Assembly: GCA_032622095.1 (NCBI GenBank)
Contig: CP136067.1
Span: forward strand, 175,184,556-175,248,555
Direction: 5' to 3'
DNA from: Siphonodentalium dalli
Taxonomy: Eukaryota > Mollusca > Scaphopoda > Gadilida > Siphonodentaliidae
DNA: 64,000 bases
This document shows, piece after piece, positions 49,330-62,611 of the stretch. Position 1 is the first letter of the stretch; each line of letters starts with the position of its first letter. The translations under genes were made by a program, and so were the position numbers. The notes under the pieces are model-generated. The model did not search any database. It was not told the origin of the DNA and saw nothing but the letters and a program-made list of their open reading frames with translations.

Positions 49330-49946
49330 CTGGCCGATGAGCCCGACGTTGTCCGGGCTATTCAAAAACCAAATTTCAAGTCGATAGCTCTACCCGTTTC
49401 CGAGATCTGGTCTGCGCATGCGCGAAGCTGGCGTCGCACGGGCTCGGCGACCAGATAAAATTCGTATCCGGGGCAAGATACATTCACATAGCAAATTTCA
49501 AGTCGATAGCTCCACCCGTTTCCGAGATCTCGTCTGCGCATGCGCGAAGCTGGCGTCCCACGGGCTCGGCGACCCGATTAAATTCGTATCCGGGGCAAGA
49601 TACATTCACATACCAAATTTCAAGTCGATACCTCCACCCGTTTCCGAGATCTCGTCTGCGCATGCGCGAAGATTGCGTCGCACGGGCTCGGCGACCCGAT
49701 AAAATTCGTATCCTGGGCAAGATACATTCACATAGCAAATTTCAAGTCGATAGCTCCACCCGTTTCCGAGATCACGTCTGCGCATGCGCTGTACGGGCTC
49801 GCCAATACGACAACGACGACCGCCTGGTCAAACTACACACACGTACCAAGTTTCGTCCCGATCGGTCGAGAATCGTAGATTTGTATAAATGACATACAGA
49901 CAAACATACAGACAGACAAACAGAGGTCTTCAAAATATATATGAGA
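49330..49946 (-). mobile_element. Helitron-like element H5
   Basis: CCAG end at left, TC end at right, with three full 122-bp units and one short unit. Confidence 0.8.
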
Positions 49947-50472
49947 CTGGCCGATGAGACCGACGTTGTCCGGGCTATTCAAAAACCAAATTTCAAGTCG
50001 ATAGCTCTACCCGTTTCCTAGATCTGGTCTGCGCATGCGCGAAGCTGGCGTCGCACGGCCTCGGCGACCAGATAAAATTCGTATCCGGGGCAAGATACAT
50101 TCACATAGCAAATTTCAAGTCGATAGCTCCACCCGTTTCCGAGATCTCGTCTGCGCATGCGCGAAGCTGGCGTCGCACGCGATCGGCCTCCCGATAAAAT
50201 TCGTATCCAGGGCAAGATACATTCACATACCAAATTTCAAGTCGATAGCTCCATCCGTTTCCGAGATCTCGTCTGCGCATGCGCTGCACGGGCGCCGCAC
50301 GGGCTCACCAATACGACAACGTCCACCGCCTGGTCAAACTACACACACGTACCAAGTTTCGTCCCGATCGGTCGAGAATTGTAGATTTGTATTAAAGACA
50401 AACATACAGACAAACATACAGACAGACAGACAGACAAACAAACAGACAGAGGTCTTCAAAATATATATGAGA
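49947..50472 (-). mobile_element. Helitron-like element H6, outermost
   Basis: On the minus strand it starts TCTCATATATATTTTGAAGA directly after host A (complement of T at 50473), giving the canonical A|TC boundary. It has an expanded TGTCTGTCTGTTTGT tract near its 5' end. Confidence 0.82.
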
Positions 50473-50532
50473 TTATGTATATGCATACTGTCCTTATAAG
50501 GATGTTTTTGCCAATTAAACTTATCTCTCTCT
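50473..50532 (+). mobile_element. Probable retroposon 3' tail
   Basis: GTCCTTATAAGGATGTTTTT followed by GCCAATTAAACTTATCTCTC resembles the hairpin plus AATAAA-like sequence plus TATCTC tail of CR1-like elements. It is cut on its left by the Helitron stack. Confidence 0.4.
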
Positions 50533-52200
50533 TCAATCCAATAAATTTATCACTCGTCATCCCTAGGACGTATTTGCATAAATTACAATATATTTTATGT
50601 TTATCCTAAGATAACTTGATCGGTATTGAGGTTAACACAAATCCCATATATGGAAATTCCAAATATGGAAAGTGACGTGCGCAAAACAGATACAATGGTC
50701 TTACTAAAAACGAAGCAATAATGATAACAACAAACACCGACCCAGTTAAATAATGACATTAAATGGCGCTGTATTGCGTCTTTAAGAGTGTGTTGATGTC
50801 TCTATCATGTGATTAACTAATTAAAAATTATTTCGCCTACATATTTCGATAATTATCAGGTCCGCAGTTCGATTATGAAACGTTAAGATTATTGCTTGGT
50901 ATTTGTTTCAAATCAGATAGCTGCATCTCGGTTATCTGGATCAGATATATTTATAGCGTCGAAGCGAAGAAATGTTGTCAAATTCCACGTCTGAATACGC
51001 GTCTTATTCTCACTTATACCGTGTTTATATCAGTTTTATTCTATGTGTTGTTGTGTATTGTATTACTTTGATCAAGGTTGCGCTTTTGTTATTCTCACAA
51101 AAGGTAAATTTGATGCGTGTTTGATGCGTGTTTACATTTCAAAATTGCGTCTGCCATGTACAGTAACACTAACAGTGCGACGGAATTCCGCATGTCCGAG
51201 CGCCATTGATTCCTTAATTACGAGACTAATTTATCGAATGAGGTCAATTTTTCTCATATAACAAGACTCGTATGTTATTCTGCACCATTCTGACGAGTGC
51301 CGACTTTCATTTCGCATTATTTTCGTTTTTATCGAAAAATAATCGTTCTCTATGCCTATGGACTGGAGATTCCCATGTAAATTTTTTCAACCAAAAAAAA
51401 TTCATTGTTTTGCCAATTTCAAGCTAGTTTATAGCATGCACATGGTCATGGCATAATTTGGCCTAGCGAGTGTCGGTAGACGTTTCTTGAGTGTGCACAA
51501 CAAATTTTGGTCCCAACGAAGCAGGCTAAAATCCTGAAATTTGTCAATTGTACTTTGCGTGTGAAGAAAATATTCATTTAAACTTCCAAAATTGGTTGAA
51601 ATATGCTCAGTTGAATGGTGACATTATTTATAGTCACCGACTAACTTCCACGATGAATCAAATTTGTTTGTATTGGTGACAATTATGTCGCGAGAGATAA
51701 AAATGTAAAAAAATTTAACAAAATGTTAAATTTTAGCTCATTTTAAGACTTTAATTGCTTGTAGATCGGTGTTAATTATCTTCGTCAATGATGTCATGTC
51801 ACGCTTGTTAATAATTCATTTGTTCGGAAATACTTATTGGGGGTCGAAATGTATAAAATTTAACTACCACCACTTCCAAAAACAACACCGATAAACAATA
51901 ATGCTCTTTGTTCCATGCAATGGAAATGGCTATTTATTGTCCTGATATCAGTGATATAAATGAATGCCTAAAATTAGTATTATCCTGAAATAAATTTATG
52001 CCACTTTGGCGAACATGGGAACCACGGTACAATTTATGCCATTTAGGCACACTTCAGAGTGAAATCAGGGCTTATATTTCGGCGAGAATCCAAATCTAGA
52101 TTCTCGTAAATATTCTTGCAAATTACCCTGGATTCTCGTGAAAAAGTATATATGGATTCTCGCAAAATCAGATGAAATATATGCCCTGGAAATATAGCAA
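50533..52200. other. No recognised gene
   Basis: A/T-rich sequence. A cluster of GGATTCTCG motifs lies at 52080-52165. I see no element ends or coding domains. Confidence 0.6.
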
Positions 52201-53170
52201 ATCGTTTAATGCTTTAGAATTTTTGTTTTCGGAGATTTATATATATGCTTAAAGACATATTATGGACTTGTTATGGACTTTTTCGGGTGCGAGAAATTGA
52301 TAAGTTAGTGCTCAGGCACTTTGCCAACCTGGGGAATGTTATCATTCTACTAACATCACTGAAAATTTCCAAAAAAATCTACCACACCACTTCATAGAGA
52401 ACATCGTCTGAACTACTCCAAATTGTAAATATTTACATCTCGATTCGGGGCGCAACTATCGGCTATAATTAAACAAAAATGATTTCGCCATCGAGAGTCA
52501 TTGCATTTAACTAACATATAAGAATGACGTTGTGTATCATCCATTTGGATTAATATTCGTAACGAATAACTACTTTGAGAAAGATTATTCTTAATTTCTA
52601 TTTGATCACTCTGCCCGGTGTCTGCCGGAGTGTTTCACATCACTTTAATCAAGGAAGCCTGTTCAGAAAAACTGCATTTCAAGAAATCGTTTAATGCTTT
52701 AGAATTTTGGTTTTCGGAGATTTATATATATGCTTAAAGACATATTATGGACTTGTTATGGACTTTTTCGGGTGCGAGAAATTGATAAGTTAGTGCTCAG
52801 GCACTTTGCCAACCTGGGGAATGTTATCATTCTACTAACATCACTGAAAATTTCCAAAAAAATCTACCACACCACTTCATAGAGAACATCGTCTGAACTA
52901 CTCCAAATTGTAAATATTTACATCTCGATTCGGGGCGCAACTATCAGCTATAATTAAACAAAAATGATTTCGCCATCGAGAGTCATTGCATTTAACTAAT
53001 ATATAAGAATGACGTTGTGTATCATCCATTTAGATTAATATTCGTAACAAATAACTACTTTGAGAAAGATTATTCTTAATTTCTATTTGATCACTCTGCC
53101 CGTTGTCTGCCGGAGTGTTTCACATCACTTTAATCAAGGAAGACTGTTCAGAAAAACTGCATTTCAAGAT
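52201..53170 (+). repeat. 485-bp tandem duplication
   Basis: ATCGTTTAATGCTTTAGAAT at 52201 and 52686 starts two copies that differ at only a handful of positions (for example ATCGGCTATA against ATCAGCTATA). No gene is contained. Confidence 0.93.
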
Positions 53171-53240
53171 CACCAAACAACTTTCCTTTTTAGGGCCACC
53201 ACATCTTTCCAAAGATGTACTTCTTCCATTTTTCTATCAA

Positions 53241-53490
53241 AGACCGAAAAATGTCGTTAAACTAGAGATCCAAATACCCACTAAGGGCCCCTATATCTTG
53301 AAATATTAAAGACCGAGAATGTCGTTAAACTATAAAGACCGAAAAATGTCGTTAAACTAGAGATCCAAATACCCCCTATATCTTGAGATATTATAAAGAC
53401 CGAAAAATGTCATTAAACTATTAAAGATCGAAAAATGTCGTTAAACTACAAAGACCGAAAAATGTCGTTAAACTAGAGATCCAAACATCC
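53241..53490 (+). repeat. Minisatellite, core AAAGACCGAAAAATGTCGTT
   Basis: Six copies of a ~25-bp core ending AAACT, some followed by AGAGATCCAAATACCC and CTATATCTTGA, with irregular spacing. Confidence 0.9.
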
Positions 53491-56400
53491 CCATCCCCTA
53501 TTTTTCTTTTTTTAGACAATTAAGAACGAAATATGTCTTTACACCATTAATACATAATTTGTGTTTATGAAAGTCTGGCACCCATTAGCAGTTTGTTTTC
53601 AGTACATTTTAATATTCATTGGAACGTAAACAATTATTCGCTGACAGAAATCATGTTAATATCGCCTTTCGTTACTGGTTTCCTCGACTCAAATATTTCT
53701 CACTGCTCAATACTTATAATTAAAAAAAATGTTCTGTGTTTTGTGTCACTTCTTAATAGCATTATGTATTCTGCTATTGACAAGAAAAAAAGTTGCAGTA
53801 TACTTTAAAGGTACGGAAGGCCTTGGTGGGTATCCTGTGAACATATTTCCACCTGCCAAAAACCGCTACAAACGAAAATAATATTCAAATATAGACATAC
53901 TTTGTTAATACACAAATGAGAAATATCTCATAAACAGTATGTTATTGTCGTAAATTTGACGATTGTTATGTAAACAAAGCATAAAAAGTTACTTTCTTGG
54001 TGTTTCTTTATATTATGATGGTAAACATAAAGAGCGTTCTTTGTTGCTCAATTCCTTATTTGGAAATAATAAAGAGCGTTTATACCATTTGTGTGTGATT
54101 AGCCAGTAGCATTGTGCTGCCTTCTATAACACAATCAGACTCTTGTTTAGGTAAAATTTAGTAGGTCTTTATGTGAGCATGATGTTTACGCGATAGTGAT
54201 CGTATATTTGAACCAAAATGTATGCGTTTTAATATTTTTCTGTCTACGGTGTTTGGAACAAATATGAATATTTTCGACAACTAAGCCCCCTCGTCCCTTT
54301 AATATAATTAATATAACATCCCTCATCCAATAATCTCCAAATTGCATATCTAATTTCAATCCTAGTTACACGTCACGCCGCCCCTCATCATTTGCCAATT
54401 GTACACCCTTTTTTTTGCTGCTGCTGCAACTGTTCAATTTCTTTAAAAATTATTGAAAAAATGGCCCTCCCGCACGCCGACATTTACCTCTGATTTTTTT
54501 TTTATCATCGGTCCGCACCAAAATTGAGCACACGTCCCTATATAATATACCTATTTAAACCGAGTATACACGGTGGTGTAATAGATCAACCGTTAATTTA
54601 ACCGTTTAGGTAGCATATTTCCACGCATACGTTATCACGACAAATCCCTGCTGATCTGTTATTAATGAACCAAACACTTAACATGTCAACACACTCTGGC
54701 CCGCCAATGCTACAGTGTATAAACGTAACGGGGCAAATATGCACATTATATTGGCAGCTAACGAGAGCATTCATCATCAGCAATCTGCTCACCCCTTTTA
54801 GCCGATACGATAGAAACTAAACGATTTGTTACTTCTAATTACCCGTACTTAATTACACTACTTGCGTGTTAATAAAGTACGACCCCATTACCACTAAAGG
54901 TGAAACATGGGATTTAGAACATTAATATTCACTCTTACATAGTTCCACATTCAAGGTTCGTCTTGTGTAATCGTATGTCAGTTGTAACGTTGTGAAACTG
55001 CAACCGAACTGAATTATTCTATGCTAAATAGTTCATGGCTGACCTGATGCATGCATCTTAGTTTTCTTGTATTGTTTTGTTCCATAGTTATAAACGATAT
55101 TGAGTATAATTAACGTTTATTTGTGACAAAATTGTACAATAAAATTTCTGGTCTCTGTTAACAGTAACCATTATGGTTCGTTAGCTATACAACTACACCT
55201 TTTTAGACTAGAAAATATTCGAAATAAAATTAATATTAATCGACAGAAGCATTCTGGACAGGAGTCTTCGATTCAGATCTAATATTTTATACCCCGGTAA
55301 CTATATAAAACATGTTTACAAAGAGATAATCCACCTTTAACCAGTTGCTAATATTTTGAATATACTTTAATTTGGGATCGGATCATTATATGTGGTTTAT
55401 TCAGCGAAACAATTAACGTTTTCCAACTGTCGCTGAAATCTCATTGTATGAGACAAGATATTCAGACTGTGCATGCGAAATTATGCTTCCCCTGTAATCT
55501 TATTGCTCATGGAAATTAATTTGTTCTTCGTGTAAGAAGAGGATGATGAATAAATGCTAGTTTATGATCCTATGGTCAACGATACCCGGTATGCACAATC
55601 TAAAGTCATGAATGGTCCCATGCTGAACATGCGTGAGTGACAATTGATTGTAATGATGGAACCGTTACATTGTAAAGGCAGCACAATCTATCTTTTTTAA
55701 AGGCGCTATGATAAAATTATATCTCTGATCTACATGGGAGTGGCAAAATGTATGTTGTACAGCTTTTGGAATATCCAATTTTGTTAGTCTGAGACTTACT
55801 CGTATCATAGATAAGTATGGCACAATTTTCGTGCACATAGGGTCAAGCCCAACCACGTGAGTATGGACTAATCAGATTATCTTCATTATGTGCACTCTTG
55901 ACATAGCTGATGTCTCGTTACTAAATTATACAGTGTTGTGTCTTGAACAATTTAAATATAACATGTGAGTGTCTGGTCTTTTACACTATATATCTTATAC
56001 CACATGTGCATGAAAGTTTCATGTTCATATTGTCTTTTATTGTGTCTTATTTAAAGTGATTTTTTAATGTATCTAACGCAGATTAGAAAACACTGTGCAC
56101 CTATCCGTGACGAAATATAAGCTCATAAGAATGAAAGATATCATTTTTATATATTTTCTTCCATTTTGATTGCCATCATAAAATATAGTAACCTTTTCAT
56201 ACCTTAATAAGATTGCATTTTATAGGCAATACTCCCAATAACTTAATTCTTTAAAATATGTTCATCTCACACTAAAATATGGCCAGGATCCAATATTGAA
56301 TTTTCGGGGAAATTTCATATCACATTCTGTTAGAAAATTTTTCTTTGGGATTGGAAGTAGCTGAGACCATGTAAACGCATACTACTGAGCAAATGATCAT

Positions 56401-57178
56401 ACGATATAATGATTTAAATCATAAGAGAATAGTTCCAATTTGCTACCATTTCAAAACAATAGGAACGAATATAGGAGACATAAGTGATATACATGTAAGT
56501 CCTATTTTTCAAATTCAGGTCGCCATTTTGGCAGACATCTTTATAATATGGTGTAAATTTTCCCAAAAACAGTAGTATAATGTAATAACATCCAACTAGA
56601 ATATACATTTGTACACATTTGATGTAATATGTCCAACAAAACAGATTAAACCGACTTCGTTCATGATCTACACTACGGCGGTCATGTTGGACACCGTCTT
56701 GAATTATAGGAAATTCTCAAGGGTGAGAACTCCACACCCACCTTGAAATTGATACACATACCACCCAGAATCATAATCCATAGAGAAAAACTTTAACAGA
56801 GATTTTGTACTTCACCCATATTGCTCCTGGACTAAATGTAGTTCCTTGCAGTTGTAATCAAATTTCCGCCCAAATTGTGGGAAGGAGCGAACCAATTTGT
56901 TCACCTTTGGTGGGGGAAGGTGTTTGTAACTCAAAGGTTCACCTAAAATGAGAATGGGCCAGTCGAAAAATCAAATATTCATGTATGGTTTATTAAATAT
57001 TCATATAAATCATCACATAGTGTTCTTGATAGTGCAGACCTGTCGTAATTTTTACACGACCTCAATGCCGCAATTTCTTGTTATCTTGCATATTATGGTG
57101 GCTGACAAAATATAACGTCACATATGTACACCATTCACTAATCTAAATTATCCTTTTATCTATGACTTGTTCATCATA
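53491..57178. other. Long stretch without recognised features
   Basis: A/T-rich with many stops on both strands. Two ATAAAGAGCGTT motifs lie at 54027-54038 and 54069-54080. The short open frames have no domains. Undetected small exons or regulatory DNA of the neighbouring zinc-finger locus are possible but cannot be shown. Confidence 0.55.
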
Positions 57179-57940
<762 letters not shown>

Positions 57941-58144
57941 CGTGTGCCGGGAATTGTGACAGTCAGCTGTATATCTCGTGAAGCGGCAGTCTATATATAG
58001 CGAGAATCTGATCTAACTATATCTGAATTCCACAGTGTAACTGTAAATTATTTAGTTCGTGATATGGAGGGATCACGTATCAATCTACCGATTTTCAAGT
58101 CGAACAAAGGACGACGGAAATACCGTATTATGTTGACCTACCAT
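57941..58144. other. Spacer between zinc-finger frame and segmental copy 4
   Basis: On the minus strand the zinc-finger frame stays open for about 30 codons upstream of the ATG. A possible splice acceptor (ATATACAG) lies at about 57970. No promoter element is obvious. Confidence 0.4.
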
Positions 58145-60583
58145 GCGTCGCATTGTGGTTTTGTTTAGTAGAACCGTTCATAAAACGATAGATGTATACA
58201 CAGCCTAAATGTGCATTAGTGTAAAAGACCGGCCGGTTTAGCTCACAAACTCGACAGTATTTTCGTCGTATAACTCTTCACCCGATAGGTCTACTTTGGT
58301 GGACTGGGGGGGGGGGGTGACATAATCTTTTTATTATGTTATAGTCTACATGTATTTAGAAACTGACGACCGACGCATATAGATGTGTGTTATTATGGAT
58401 TAGCCCTTATATAAAACAAATACTAAAGTAAAAGCCCAGTAAACGATGGTTTAACACACTTTACTCTGTGCCAGTTAAAGTAAATGTAAATATAGAATAT
58501 CTGGGGTTTCCTCATTGGACACGGAAATACAACGAAATAGAAAATTAAACGAATGGTAATATAGGATGCTACTTGGCGGGAACACAGATCTCGAGAATGA
58601 ATACACAATGTACATAACTTTGGTCCAAAGAAATGAAGTGATAATTGGTATATAATAAATACAAGTTATATTAATACATGCACAACATAATAAAGTTTAT
58701 ACTTACCAATATATATATGCAGAAACGTGAAGATTGTATCAGGTATCAATGAAAATACCAACAGCAATAAAATAACGATGTGTTCAATTTGGTTTCTCTT
58801 TTAGTTCTTCCCTTGTCGATCTCGTCACTTCTTCTCGAGCCGAGAGTTCCAGTTAACTTTCCGGTACAAACTTATCGCCGCTCCGGCTCCGGTCACTTCC
58901 GATTGACTTATCTCCCATTGATCAGAAACCCAATTTCACAAAACTATTCCCTCTTTAAAATAATTAGAGTCCAGCGGAGGGAACAGCGATCCAGATCAAA
59001 ATTCCCAATTGAAATAATCACAAGGTGTGCGGAGAAAATCATTCCACAACAAAGAAAAAATACCATGCCTGTTCGGTGTACAATGTTTGCACGAACGAAC
59101 AAAACATAGTTCTATGATTATACAAGAAAATGATTATAGAAAAACAAATACCGTACCAGGTCGGTTTACAAATAATTCGATGAAATGAATGAATGATTAC
59201 CAAAAATCCACTCTTCAATAAGCTTGAGAATTTCAAATTACTTTTGAACGGACTGACGTAGGTAACCGACGTAGATAACATTTGCCCTACATGTATTTCG
59301 AATATCTCATGAACATCGAACAATCTGTGTGAAGAGTGGAATGCCAGTATTTTGTTGACCCTTTATTTGAAACGAATTAACCAACATATTGAGTGAAATT
59401 ATTGTGCAGTCACCACTGATACTCAAGTTATAGTTTTAAAATTAACTAACTTACAAGATCTAATAAATTTGTTCTAAAAATTAGCAATGATCCAGCGATA
59501 ACCGTGGTTGCTCCAATCGCAGCAATGCAATTCAAATTTGAGGGTAACCTACTTGTTATGTGATGCTTTTAATGATGATAACAATAGATTATGTTCACGT
59601 TGCATCAATTGAGCAATGAAGCGATAATCATTGTTGCTGAACGGATAAAATTATGTTTCTTTTTTAGAAATCCAGTTCACGGGACAATCAAGCGACAATA
59701 GTTGCTCATCAGATAGAATTATCTGTTTCTTATATAGAAATCCGATTCGCATGACAATTAGTGAGCAATCAAGCGATAATCGTGGTTGCTCTTCAGAGAA
59801 AGGTATACGTTCGTGTCTGTGTGAGCTGTATTTCATAAAATGTTATCTGATTGTTCTCCTTGAAATCATATTAGCAATATTCTGGCCAATTCACCCGCTA
59901 CCTCGCCGACAGTTGCAGGCAGTGTTTTCTTTATTTTGCTATGCCAAAATACCACATTCTGCGGCTCGTCAGACACCACTTCTAGTACATGCCTCGTCCA
60001 ACTGCATGAAGTCCCTTCTAATTTCCATTGAAATTTGCACAGGTAGTGCTCGGAACACGTGAAACCGATGTAATTTAAGTGTTAGGTCGTGTGTATGTGA
60101 TCACATGTGGACCATTTGCTTAACTAGTAAACCCATTCAGGAGACAGTTAATGGATGGGAATCATTTGATCCACATAAGTCTGTGCTCTCGATCCACGAA
60201 TGCTAGTATATATGTGTAAATAGTATATATGTGTAAATTTCTTGAAAGTTCAAAGCAGCTCCATTCATAATGATCATAAAATGACCAATCATTCATTGAT
60301 TTAAATTGTAGTCAACTAACTCATATTATGAATTATTATTCGATATGAAAACAAATTATAAAGAATACAGCCATATGAGAACTATTATTTTACAATAAAG
60401 ATTTCCTGAAAGCTTATGGATTTATAATAACTCATTCTGAGAATTTACATCAAATTAATTATAGATATTACAACACAACACAATGCCTTGTTCAGTTTAT
60501 GTCTGTTTATTTGTGTTCAATATGTTATGTTCTACCATTTTTGTCTATTGTTTTTGTTTAATGTTCTCTGTATATATCCTATA
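58145..60583 (+). repeat. Segmental repeat, older dispersed copy 4
   Basis: Matches 36497-39257 with about 4-6% divergence by eye and several small indels. It lacks the (AT)n expansion, the antisense retroposon insert and all Helitron-like elements, ending where the first Helitron would begin. It lies 8 kb from copy 3 and immediately upstream of the minus-strand zinc-finger frame. No conserved reading frame survives comparison with the other copies. Confidence 0.9.
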
Positions 60584-60640
60584 TATCATATAATATCACT
60601 ATCTATATTCTGATCTATTCATAAAAATACACGGCAGTCA

Positions 60641-60890
60641 CTGATTAGAAACTTAAAAAATTGCCAGTACAATAACTGACGAATAATTATACACCGGTAT
60701 TGATAATAATTACTGAATAAGTTAGAATAACTACAAATGAATCAAATTAGCCCTTTTTTTCTTTGACTGATTAGAAACTTAAAAAATTACCAGTACAATA
60801 ACTGACGAATAATTATACACTGGTATTGATAATAATTACTGAATAAGTTAGAATAACTACAAATAAGTCAAATTAGCTCTTTTTTCTCTC
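60641..60890 (+). repeat. 136-bp tandem duplication
   Basis: CTGATTAGAAACTTAAAAAA at 60641 and 60777 starts two near-identical units, the second ending in a CTCTCTCT run. Confidence 0.9.
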
Positions 60891-61531
60891 TCTCTCTCCA
60901 GAAAGCGAATTATATTGGAGATAACTTAATGACACAACAGTAAGCCTTATAAAAGAATTCAGCCATTAGGAATTGAAGATAACTCATTCTGAGATTTCTA
61001 CATCAACTTAACAAAAGATCATAACATTACGTAATGTCTTGTTCGGCTAATATTGTCTGATGTTATGTATACATCTCATATATTTCATTATATGTTGCAT
61101 GCTATATATGTATACCCTTAATGTTTGTCTGATCTGTGCATGTAATACTTGTAACATATGTATGTCTATTTTCCCCTTCATTACTTCATATGCATGTCTA
61201 TCTTCGTCTATCTTCCCCTTCATTACTTCATATGCATGTCTATCTTCCATTTCATATATACCTGTATGCCTAAGTAAAATGGGAAAACATAACTATGTTT
61301 AGCGACAAATACCCACCTCAATATTAACTGATTTCGTACCGATAAGCATTTATTGTTTCAATACTTTACAAACCCTTGGAAAATAAACAAAGCATTTCTC
61401 TCTCGCCCCCAACTTTAATACATATATTTGTGACATCCCCCATTTGGCATATCTGAAAGAAAAACAACTCTACAGACCTTATATACCCCACTTACCCCTC
61501 CCCACTCACCCCACTCACACTGTCCATTAAT
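60891..61531. other. Diverged duplicate and small minisatellite, no gene
   Basis: ATAACTCATTCTGAGATTTC at about 60980, and the ~90 bp after it, are a diverged repeat of 60428-60530. At 61165-61250 TCTATCTTCCCCTTCATTAC with TTCATATGCATG is duplicated. The remainder is A/T-rich. Confidence 0.65.
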
Positions 61532-61645
61532 ATGCCCTTGAAATACCCATGCTCCACTTGCAAAAAATCAGTGCGAAATAACCAAGATTCCTTATGCTGT
61601 GACATGTGTGATCAATGGATCCATCTATATTGTTGTAAACTTTAA
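61532..61645 (+). pseudogene. PHD-like zinc-binding domain remnant
   Basis: ATG at 61532 opens 37 codons ending in TAA. C-x2-C at residues 7-10, then C-x3-C-x2-C and H-x2-C-C, fit the first half of a PHD-type zinc domain. The second half (FCHHC followed by ILPFNHIEEEALF) continues in another frame to about 61760. Such a domain ahead of the endonuclease is known from several CR1-like elements. Confidence 0.6.
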
Positions 61646-61826
61646 AAAGCAGACTTCATAAAACTTGTTGATGATGAAAAACATGGTTTTGTCACCATTG
61701 TATTGCATCTATACTACCATTTAATCATATAGAAGAAGAGGCACTGTTTCGGTTGGCTTTATTTGATATGAAACACGATTATGTTGATTCAAATCATCAA
61801 ATGTCACCTCAACAGATCCCTTACTA

Positions 61827-62611
61827 ATGAACCCATTCACCCTGAATGATGACTTTTGTAAGGAATCCCAACTGGTTGATGATGACTATAACTTAGACCC
61901 AATAAATGCTGAAAACTCCTCCAATTATATCCTTCTTGAAGAATTCAATGATAAACTGAAACAGTTGAATAAAAATATATCATCTTCAATAATTCATTTC
62001 AACATACGTTCTTTAATGAGAAATATAGATAAATTATCTACTTTCCTTCATGCTTGTAGACATAGATTTGATATAATAGGCGTTACTGAAACATGAGTCC
62101 CCAATTGACCTGACAAAAATGGGGAGATACAGTTTATATAAAAACCATAGGAATGACAGAATGGGGAGTGGGGTTGGAATATATGCTAACGATAACATTA
62201 AAGCTCAAGTTCGAACAGACTTATCAATATCCACGGAAAGCTTTGAAAGCTTATTTATTGAAATCCATGATCATAAAAACAAGAACCAACTAGTAGGTTG
62301 TATATACCGATGCCCCAATTATGATGTCGACACATTTCTTGAATAACTTGAAACAGTACTAACTCAAATACATAAAGAAAAAAAGGAATGCTTCCTGATG
62401 GGTGATTTCAACATAAAAATAAATAATGATAATACCAGTGGAAAGAACTTCTTAAACCTATTGAAGTCATTTATGTTTCTGCCAACAATAACTAAACCCA
62501 CCATAATTCAGTGCAACCCTCACTGACAACATATTCTCCAACTGTCATCTCTCTTCATTTTACGCAGGTATTTTTGTGGAAGACATAACTGATCACTTGC
62601 CCATTTACCTT
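61827..62611 (+). pseudogene. AP-endonuclease domain remnant of the non-LTR element
   Basis: Pieces at 61827-62096, 62119-62346 and about 62350-62611 together follow the AP-endonuclease fold order: the N-R-S-L strand, T-E-T (here followed by a TGA where W is usual), G-V-G-I-Y, the catalytic G-D-F-N and D-H-L-P. At least three stops or shifts interrupt it. Confidence 0.8.

Noticed and set aside
40040-50500. Arginine-rich open frames of up to 162 residues across the 122-bp minisatellite on both strands
   Set aside because: 122 is not a multiple of three, so the reading frame cycles through all phases. The unit simply lacks stops. There is no domain, and both strands are open equally.
50533-57178. 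Hidden protein-coding gene
   Set aside because: All open frames are short, A/T-driven and domain-free. Small exons cannot be excluded but nothing supports one.
61047-61250. Minus-strand frame with repeated EDRHAYEVMKGKID
   Set aside because: It is a translation of a two-unit minisatellite.
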